A stretch of DNA of 36,713 nt from Hyphomicrobiales bacterium (GTDB lineage: Bacteria > Pseudomonadota > Alphaproteobacteria > Rhizobiales > Methyloligellaceae). This document shows positions 30,805-36,713 of the stretch, in pieces. The position numbers and the translations under genes were made by a program. Numbering within the stretch: position 1 is the first letter of the stretch; the number at the start of each line of letters is the position of its first letter. Location: NCBI GenBank assembly GCA_028280515.1, contig JANQLP010000010.1, positions 1-36,713 on the forward strand, written 5' to 3'. A model generated the notes under the pieces. It was given only the letters and a program-made list of their open reading frames with translations, had not been told where the DNA came from and ran no database searches.

Positions 30805-30834
30805 GACGGCACGGTCCTTGTTGACCGTGCCGTC
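30805..30834 (+). terminator. Strong hairpin after the Do protease gene
   Basis: A perfect 12-bp stem GACGGCACGGTC / GACCGTGCCGTC with loop CTTGTT starts 17 bases after the degP stop. No T-run follows (GCCACCTCGG), so it is either a weak or factor-assisted terminator or an mRNA 3'-end stabiliser that uncouples degP from the regulator downstream. Confidence 0.7.
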
Positions 30835-30930
30835 GCCACCTCGGTATTTCATCCCATGACCCTAGAAGCACAGACTCCGACGGACCATATGGTTCAAGAA
30901 ATGTCCATTTCCGGGTTAACATCAGAGCCC

Positions 30931-31611
30931 ATGCGTGTCCTGATCATTGAAGACGACAGCGAAACGGCGGCGTTTCTCACCAAGGCACTCAAAGAGGCCG
31001 GCCACGTCCCGGACCATGCGGCGGACGGCGAGGCTGGACTGGCGCTCGCGGAGAGCCAGGTTCACGACGTTCTGATTGTCGATCGCATGCTGCCCAAGCT
31101 CGACGGCCTGTCCGTCATCTCTCAGCTCCGCGAGAAAGGCGTCCAGACGCCGGCACTGATCCTGAGTGCGCTCGGCGAGGTCGACGACAGGGTCAAGGGG
31201 CTGCGGGCGGGCGGCGATGACTACCTCACAAAGCCGTACTCGTTCAGCGAGCTGCTCGCACGCATCGAAGCGCTGGCCCGGCGCTCGGCGCCGGAAGAAG
31301 CGGTGACCAAGTACAAGGTCGATGACCTGGAACTCGACAGGCTGACGCACAAGGTTGTACGGTCGGGCCAACCGATTCTGCTGCAACCTCGGGAGTTTCG
31401 TCTGTTGGAATACCTGATGAAACATGCAGGGCAGGTCGTGACGCGGACCATGTTGCTGGAACATGTCTGGGATTATCACTTCGATCCCCAGACGAACGTT
31501 ATCGACGTGCATATTTCGAGGCTGCGCGCGAAGATCGACAAGGAATTCGACAAGCCGCTCCTGCACACAGTAAGAGGCGTTGGCTACTCGATCCGCGCTG
31601 ACGGTGCATAA
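30931..31611 (+). CDS. OmpR-family response regulator
   Basis: 226 residues from the ATG at 30931, which starts at MRVLIIEDD as usual for the family. In-frame ATGs at 30856, 30889 and 30901 would add 10-25 residues of no family character, and none has a strong ribosome site. Receiver: EDD (7-9), Asp51 in LIVDRMLPKLDG, and Lys in TKPYSF. The C-terminal winged helix shows LLQPREFRLLEYLMKHAGQV and TNVIDVHISRLRAKI. The gene is coupled to the kinase gene (8-base overlap). In Sinorhizobium the equivalent pair, between degP1 and glnE, is present as far as I recall; its signal and targets are not established. Linkage to degP suggests envelope stress. Confidence 0.9.
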   Translation: MRVLIIEDDSETAAFLTKALKEAGHVPDHAADGEAGLALAESQVHDVLIVDRMLPKLDGLSVISQLREKGVQTPALILSALGEVDDRVKGLRAGGDDYLTKPYSFSELLARIEALARRSAPEEAVTKYKVDDLELDRLTHKVVRSGQPILLQPREFRLLEYLMKHAGQVVTRTMLLEHVWDYHFDPQTNVIDVHISRLRAKIDKEFDKPLLHTVRGVGYSIRADGA

Positions 31612-33001
31612 GCTATTTCGCACCACCACATTCCGTTTGGCCGTGATTTTCATGGCGCTGTTCGGATCTGCGTCCGCCGGCGCCATCGGCTACATCTACT
31701 ACCAGACCAATGTGCTGCTTGCGCGTCAGCTTGAGCAGACCATCGAGGCGGAGACCCGCGGCCTGGCGGAGCAGTACAACGCGGGCGGCATCTCCAGTCT
31801 GACAAAGGCGGTCTCTAACCGCAGCCTGACGCCGGGCAACAGCCTATACCTCGTGACCGACAGGGATGGCCGCCGCATAACCGGCAACCTGACGTCCATT
31901 TCCAAGGATCTCTGGAACAGCGTCGGGCGGGTGGAATTCGCCTACAAGCGTCCCAGCCAGCGTGGGGTGGAATCGCGTCTTGCGCTCGCCAACATCTTTC
32001 GCCTGCCGGGCGGGTTTCGCCTGATCGTCGGCCGCGACATCGAGGACCGGCGCATCTTCGAGCGCATCGTCCGAAGCGCATTCTTCATCGGCCTTGGCTT
32101 CATGGCGCTTGTCGGTCTCGGCGGCGGATGGCTTGTCAGCCGCGGCCTGCTTGCCCGCATCGACGCGGTGACGGCAACAAGCCGGACCATCATGGAAGGC
32201 GACCTTTCGGAGCGCGTGCCGCTCAACGGGTCGGGCGATGAGCTGGACAGGCTGTCGCGGAACCTGAACGCGATGCTCGACCGCATCGAGCAACTGATGG
32301 CCGGAATGCGCGAGGTCTCCGACAACATCGCCCATGATCTGAAGACACCGCTCACCCGGCTGCGCAACCGCGCCGAGGCGGCGCTGCGCGAGAAGAGCAA
32401 CGCGAAGTCCTATCGCGATGCGCTGGAGCAGACGATTCAGGAGGCGGATGGACTGATCAAGACTTTCAATGCCCTGCTCAGCATCGCCCGGCTTGAAGCG
32501 GGGACCACCGGCAATGCAATGAACGAGATCGATGCCAACGCCCTGGTCCAGGATTTTGTCGAGCTGTATGAACCGACGGCGGAAGAAAAGAACATCACGC
32601 TCACGGCCAACGTCGCGAACGGCGTGCATTTCAAGGGCGACCGGCAGCTCGTCGGTCAGGCGTTGGCCAATCTGATCGACAACGCGATCAAATACGGCGC
32701 CACGGGTAAGGGCGGCGAGATCGAGGTCACAGCCACGGACACCGGCAAGGCCGTCGAGCTCACGGTTGCCGATTCCGGCCCCGGCATTCCCGAGCAGGAT
32801 CGCGAGCGGGTGCTCAAACGGTTCGTCCGGCTCGAAGAAAGCCGCTCGCGCCCGGGCAGCGGGCTGGGTCTCAGCCTTGTCGCCGCGGTCGCAAGGCTGT
32901 ATGGCGGGTCCGTGCGCGTCGAGGACAACGAACCCGGCTTGCGCATGGTCTTGTCTTTACCTCACAAGACCACACACAATAACGAACACCGGACGCGGTA
33001 G
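31604..33001 (+). CDS. Sensor histidine kinase paired with the regulator
   Basis: 465 residues from the GTG at 31604, overlapping the regulator stop by 8 bases; a TTG at 31580 is also in frame. Two helices (about 9-30 and 159-179) flank a periplasmic sensor of about 125 residues. A HAMP domain (180-232: GLLARIDAVTATSRTIMEGD) precedes the H box NIAHDLKTPLTRLRNRAE with His244. The ATPase region has NLIDNAIKYG, DSGPGIPEQD and GSGLGLSLV. It is a standard transmembrane kinase; the ligand is unknown. It is the last gene of the pair, with an intergenic repeat after it. Confidence 0.92.
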   Translation: MHKLFRTTTFRLAVIFMALFGSASAGAIGYIYYQTNVLLARQLEQTIEAETRGLAEQYNAGGISSLTKAVSNRSLTPGNSLYLVTDRDGRRITGNLTSISKDLWNSVGRVEFAYKRPSQRGVESRLALANIFRLPGGFRLIVGRDIEDRRIFERIVRSAFFIGLGFMALVGLGGGWLVSRGLLARIDAVTATSRTIMEGDLSERVPLNGSGDELDRLSRNLNAMLDRIEQLMAGMREVSDNIAHDLKTPLTRLRNRAEAALREKSNAKSYRDALEQTIQEADGLIKTFNALLSIARLEAGTTGNAMNEIDANALVQDFVELYEPTAEEKNITLTANVANGVHFKGDRQLVGQALANLIDNAIKYGATGKGGEIEVTATDTGKAVELTVADSGPGIPEQDRERVLKRFVRLEESRSRPGSGLGLSLVAAVARLYGGSVRVEDNEPGLRMVLSLPHKTTHNNEHRTR

Positions 33002-33036
33002 TCCCGCGTGCGGGTTGTTTCGGTGAGAGACGTCGC

Positions 33037-33092
33037 GCTAGAGCGGGATCGGGAAAAGTGATCGCCGGTTTTCCATCCGATCCCGCCCTATC
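33037..33092. repeat. Rhizobial-type intergenic palindromic repeat
   Basis: A long imperfect palindrome: TAGAGCGGGATCGG (33039-33052) pairs with CCGATCCCGCCCTA (33077-33090) with one mismatch. Inner arms GGAAAA (33052-33057) and TTTTCC (33069-33074) close round AAGTG...CCGG-like sequence. The layout (CTAGAGC..., AAAAGTG, CCGGTTTT, then the complement) is that of the small repeated elements scattered through Hyphomicrobiales genomes (RIME/REP-like). Only this copy is in the window. Confidence 0.7.
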
Positions 33093-33162
33093 TGTAGATG
33101 CCGATTACGTTCAGCACCTCAGGCGCTTCGACCTGAGTTCATCGTGATCCTGGGGGGCGGGC

Positions 33163-36093
33163 TTGGAAAGACTGTACGAGCGCATCGCGACCGTTCCGAG
33201 CGTTTACGATCCGGAAAAGGCCGATCGGTCTCTTGAGGATTTGCGTGCCCGCCTTTCATCGGAGGAGGGGCTGGACGAACTGCGTGCTCTTGTTGACGGT
33301 AACGAAAACGTTCGTCGGCTCCTGTCTGCGGTATGCGGCAATTCTCCATATCTGACCGGTCTGATCCTGCGCGATCCGGGCACGCTTCAGGACATTCTGA
33401 CAGCGGTGCCGGACCAGTATCTAGATGAGCTGAGCGCGGCGCTCGGAACCGCAATCGCCGGGCCTGCATCACAGCGCGACGCCATGGCGGCGCTGCGCCG
33501 CTACAAGACCCGTGCCGCACTGTGTATTGCGCTTGCCGATATCGCCGATGCATGGACCATCGATCAGGTCACACAGGCGCTAAGCGACGTGGCGGACCGG
33601 TCGGTCGCCTGTGCGGTGCGTTACCTTTTGTCGGAAGCCGCCCGCGCGGGAAACCTTCAGCCTGCAAATCCTGGCGCACCCGAGGAAGGATGCGGCTACT
33701 TCGTGCTTGGCATGGGCAAACTCGGTGCGGGCGAACTGAATTTCTCCTCCGATATCGATCTCATTGTCTTTTTTGATGCCGAACGCGTGCCGCTCAAGTC
33801 AGGTGTGGATGCGGCCCCGTTCTATGTACGGCTGACGCGGGATCTGGTTCGCCTTCTTCAGGACCGTACGGCGGAGGGCTATGTATGGCGGACCGACCTG
33901 CGGCTGCGGCCCGATCCCGGCGCCACGCAGCTCGCGCTCTCGACGGAAGCGGGGCTCACCTACTATGAGAGCTTCGGTCAGAACTGGGAGCGGGCGGCCC
34001 TGATCAAGGCGCGCACCATCGCCGGTGATGTGGACGCCGGACAGGCGTTTCTGAGCCAACTCGCCCCGTTCATCTGGCGCCGTTATCTCGACTTTGCGGC
34101 GGTTGCCGATATACACGCGATGAAGCGTCGTGTTCACGAATTCAAGGGGCACGCCCAAATCGCGGTCGCCGGCCATGACGTGAAGCTCGGTAGGGGCGGT
34201 ATCCGCGAAATCGAATTCTTTGCTCAAACTCAACAGCTTATCGCGGGCGGTCGACAGACTGAGCTCAGGTCGCCGCAGACCCTTGAGACCCTGCAGCGAT
34301 TGGCGCGGCTGGGCTGGATCGACGCGGCGGCAGCCGAAAACCTCACCGAGGCCTACCGCTTTCTCCGCCACGTCGAGCACAGGTTACAGATGATTGCCGA
34401 TGAGCAGACCCACCAACTGCCATCCGGTGCGGAGGAGATCAGCCGGATTGCATGCTTCAGCGGGTTCGACTCGACGGAAGCGTTCTCGCAAGCCCTGGTC
34501 GCGCGTTTCGAGACCGTCCAGAGCCACTATGACGCCTTGTTCGCCCGTCTGCCGGACGTGGACGGGACAGACCGGCAGCCGATGTTTCGTGGTGACGACG
34601 ATTCGCCGGACGGATTGGCCGTCCTGTCGGAATACGGGTTTCGCGACCCTGAGGCCGCAGTCAAGATCGTGCGCGGCTGGGAGGCTGGCCGGTACGCGGC
34701 CACGAGAAGCCAGCGTTCACGCCAGGCGCTGGAAGAGATCCTGCCTGAACTGCTCGAGGCGCTGTCCGCGGGTGACGATCCCGGTGCGGCGCTGGTTTCG
34801 TTCGACCGGTTCCTGTCCGAGTTACCTGCCGGCATTCAGCTCTTTTCGCTGCTCCGCTCGAACACAAGCCTGCTTCGGCTGATCGCCGACATCCTGGGTA
34901 CCGCACCCCGGCTCGCGCGGGTGCTGAGCCGGCGCAGCCAGGTTCTTGATGCGGTTCTCGACCCCGGGTTCTTCGGGGACGTGCCGACTCCGGAGACCCT
35001 TCAACCTCTCGTCGATCAGGGGCTTGCGCGTGCCCAGGATTATCAGGACCATCTCGACCGGGCACGCCGGCTCGGTCAGGAGCAGGCTTTCCTGATCGGC
35101 GTGCGTGTGCTTTCCGGCACCATCGGCGCCGACCAGGCGGGCGGTGCCTATGCATGTCTTGCGCAGCTTTTCATCGAGGCCCTGCACAACGAAGTCGAGC
35201 AGGAGATGGTGCGGCAGCACGGCCATATCGACGGCGGACAGGCGGCCGTCATCGCCATGGGTAAACTCGGCGGTCAGGAGATGACCGCAACATCGGACCT
35301 CGACCTGATCATCATCTATGATTTTGACGGGGACGCGCGTATGTCGGACGGCGCGCGGCCGCTGATGGGCGGCCAGTACTATACGCGGTTCACGCAGCGC
35401 CTGATCAGCGCGCTCTCCGCGCAAACCGCGGAAGGAACACTCTACGAGGTTGATATGCGGTTGCGCCCATCGGGCCATTCGGGTCCGGTCGCCACGCATT
35501 TCGACAGTTTTGTCAGCTACCAGCGTTCCGAGGCATGGACCTGGGAGCATCTGGCGCTGACCCGTGCCCGCGTCGTTTCAGGGCCGGAAACTCTCAGGCG
35601 CAAGGTCGAAGACGCCATTTGCGATGTGCTGACCATGGATCGTGACAGGGCGAAGCTCGTCGCCGACGTTCATGACATGCGCGAACGCATCGACAGGGAA
35701 AAGGGTACGGAAGACATTTGGGACCTCAAGAATGTCCGCGGCGGCCTGGTCGATCTGGAGTTCATCGCGCAGTTCCTGCAGGTCGCGACCGCGCACGAGA
35801 ATGCAGACGTTCTGGATCAGAACACAGCCAGGAGTTTGGAAAAACTGACCGCCGCGGGCGCGCTCTCGGCTGACGACGCGCAGCTGCTCATTCCGGCCGC
35901 ACACCTCTACCACAATTTGACGCAGGTGCTGCGCCTGTGTCTGGACCGGCCGTTCGAGGAGAGCACGGCGTCCGCGGGGTTGATCGGTCTTCTTTTGCGG
36001 GCGACGGAAAAGCCGGATTTCCAAAGCCTGCAATCCCATCTTCGCGATACGGTCCAAATGGTGCGCGCGGCCTACGAGCGCATTGTTGCTTAA
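33163..36093 (+). CDS. glnE: Bifunctional glutamine synthetase adenylyltransferase/deadenylase GlnE
   Basis: 976 residues from a TTG at 33163 with a GGGGGG run just upstream; no in-frame ATG lies near. Two nucleotidyltransferase domains in tandem are visible: the N-terminal deadenylylase, with GMGKLGAGELNFSSDIDLIV near residues 183-202, and the C-terminal adenylyltransferase, with AMGKLGGQEMTATSDLDLII near 698-717. Each is followed by its helical domain (REIEFFAQTQQLI; VRGGLVDLEFIAQFLQVAT). Both carry the GxGKxG...SDxDL motif, so both activities should be intact. GlnE modifies glutamine synthetase in response to PII proteins and glutamine. The size matches the family (about 950-990). It follows the kinase gene after a repeat-bearing spacer. 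Confidence 0.96.
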   Translation: MERLYERIATVPSVYDPEKADRSLEDLRARLSSEEGLDELRALVDGNENVRRLLSAVCGNSPYLTGLILRDPGTLQDILTAVPDQYLDELSAALGTAIAGPASQRDAMAALRRYKTRAALCIALADIADAWTIDQVTQALSDVADRSVACAVRYLLSEAARAGNLQPANPGAPEEGCGYFVLGMGKLGAGELNFSSDIDLIVFFDAERVPLKSGVDAAPFYVRLTRDLVRLLQDRTAEGYVWRTDLRLRPDPGATQLALSTEAGLTYYESFGQNWERAALIKARTIAGDVDAGQAFLSQLAPFIWRRYLDFAAVADIHAMKRRVHEFKGHAQIAVAGHDVKLGRGGIREIEFFAQTQQLIAGGRQTELRSPQTLETLQRLARLGWIDAAAAENLTEAYRFLRHVEHRLQMIADEQTHQLPSGAEEISRIACFSGFDSTEAFSQALVARFETVQSHYDALFARLPDVDGTDRQPMFRGDDDSPDGLAVLSEYGFRDPEAAVKIVRGWEAGRYAATRSQRSRQALEEILPELLEALSAGDDPGAALVSFDRFLSELPAGIQLFSLLRSNTSLLRLIADILGTAPRLARVLSRRSQVLDAVLDPGFFGDVPTPETLQPLVDQGLARAQDYQDHLDRARRLGQEQAFLIGVRVLSGTIGADQAGGAYACLAQLFIEALHNEVEQEMVRQHGHIDGGQAAVIAMGKLGGQEMTATSDLDLIIIYDFDGDARMSDGARPLMGGQYYTRFTQRLISALSAQTAEGTLYEVDMRLRPSGHSGPVATHFDSFVSYQRSEAWTWEHLALTRARVVSGPETLRRKVEDAICDVLTMDRDRAKLVADVHDMRERIDREKGTEDIWDLKNVRGGLVDLEFIAQFLQVATAHENADVLDQNTARSLEKLTAAGALSADDAQLLIPAAHLYHNLTQVLRLCLDRPFEESTASAGLIGLLLRATEKPDFQSLQSHLRDTVQMVRAAYERIVA

Positions 36094-36221
36094 TGACCGA
36101 TTACCGCTTTGTCCGGGCATCTTTTTTCGCGACGGACGCCGGCGACCCAATCCGTATGACAGTATGGGACGGCCGACGGGGAGCCGGCGCGATCTCGAGT
36201 TATTTGAGAGGAGAACTCAAG

Positions 36222-36683
36222 ATGGCTTTTGGCGCTATACGATTGATCGGACTGGCGATCTGTGCGTTGGGACTTGGCGTGTTGAGCGCAAGTTTTGCGT
36301 TTGCACAATTTGGACCGGGGCAGCCCGGTATGGGAATGCAGGGCCCGAAGGGCTGGCTGGCGCGTGCAGATGCGAACAGGGACGGTGCGGTTTCACTGGA
36401 GGAGATCAAGGCCGTGCGCGAGGCGCGCTTCGCGGAATTTGACCGCAACAAGGACGGGATTGTTGATGCGGAGGAGATCGAAACGGTGGTCCGTGAACGT
36501 GTCGAACGGGGAACCAAACGGATCGTTCGCAGGTTCGACAAGGACCGTGACGGGGCGATCACACGCGAGGAGTTCAACCGGTTTGCGGAAGAACGATTCA
36601 CCTGGCTCGACCTTAACGATGACGGTCAGGTAACGAAGGATGAAATGCCGCGCTTTATGCGCCATAAAGGATGGAGAAACTGA
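36222..36683 (+). CDS. Exported four-EF-hand calcium-binding protein
   Basis: 153 residues; the ATG at 36222 follows GAGAGGAGA at ideal spacing. A signal peptide (1-28, ending SFAFA) is followed by a Gly/Pro/Met-rich linker and four EF-hand loops. They start at Asp50 (DANRDGAVSLEE), Asp74 (DRNKDGIVDAEE), Asp106 (DKDRDGAITREE) and Asp130 (DLNDDGQVTKDE). All four loops have acidic residues at positions 1, 3 or 5, and 12, so all should bind calcium. It is probably periplasmic. The calcium-dependent role is unknown. It is 128 bases after glnE. A GGAG at 36697-36700 and a GTG at the very end of the window may be the start of the next gene. Confidence 0.9.
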   Translation: MAFGAIRLIGLAICALGLGVLSASFAFAQFGPGQPGMGMQGPKGWLARADANRDGAVSLEEIKAVREARFAEFDRNKDGIVDAEEIETVVRERVERGTKRIVRRFDKDRDGAITREEFNRFAEERFTWLDLNDDGQVTKDEMPRFMRHKGWRN

Positions 36684-36713
36684 AGTTCACCCGTTTGGAG
36701 ATGGACAGACGTG

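Noticed and set aside
1-36713. CRISPR array, tRNA genes, complete insertion sequences, toxin-antitoxin pair or defence island
   Set aside because: No regular direct-repeat array, cloverleaf-like sequence, transposase motif or restriction/defence domain was seen on either strand.

Overview
The window reads as chromosomal DNA of a GC-rich alphaproteobacterium, most likely of the order Hyphomicrobiales (Rhizobiales). The signs are a MucR/Ros zinc-finger regulator, a DivJ/PleC-type kinase, several proteins of mostly alphaproteobacterial families (DUF5330, DUF1491, split DUF1214/DUF1254), the rhizobial order ccmI-ccmE-ccmF-ccmH (cycHJKL) followed by a Do protease, a two-component pair and glnE, and one palindrome of the rhizobial intergenic-repeat type. 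The genus cannot be fixed by eye. No tRNA, rRNA, CRISPR array, complete insertion sequence or prophage was seen.

Region 1 (1-7507, + strand) is a tightly overlapping ten-gene operon for a multisubunit Mrp/Mnh-type cation/proton antiporter. The order is E (5' end outside the window), F, G, a free-standing MrpA C-terminal piece (DUF4040/MbhD-MbhE), B, C, D-like 1, D-like 2, an uncharacterised 95-residue membrane protein, and D-like 3. There is no full-length MrpA. The order E-F-G-A(C-term)-B-C-D matches the ion-translocating half of archaeal MBH/MBS complexes, with two extra D-like subunits. This is the least standard system in the window.

Region 2 (7508-11035) begins with a long AT-richer leader, then mucR with a clear terminator, a PAS_5 protein, and on the minus strand sufE and a DUF5330 gene. 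Between sufE and the DUF5330 gene lies a GC-rich terminator-like hairpin that may end a small RNA.

Region 3 (11036-15435) carries a TTG-started membrane PAS histidine kinase of DivJ/PleC type, a peptidoglycan-binding protein, a DUF1491 protein, a small conserved hypothetical protein behind a near-consensus CtrA site, and an unrecognised lipoprotein. These suggest a cell-cycle and envelope theme.

Region 4 (15436-19402) is a minus-strand operon of a class A penicillin-binding protein followed by separate DUF1214 and DUF1254 genes, divergent from a YcgN/UPF0260 cysteine-cluster protein.

Region 5 (19403-23338) holds an orphan DUF3168 phage/GTA tail-terminator-like gene with its own terminator. 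A probable feuN-feuP-feuQ envelope-sensing operon follows, with an OmpR-type direct repeat in front of it, then a glycine-zipper lipoprotein.

Region 6 (23339-36713) is the cytochrome c maturation operon ccmI-E-F-H, a fused alpha/beta-hydrolase-OsmC protein, a DegP/Do protease, a second OmpR-type response regulator and kinase, the repeat element, glnE, and an exported four-EF-hand protein. Taken together, regions 3-6 are largely envelope biogenesis, envelope sensing and respiratory maturation, plus nitrogen control (glnE).
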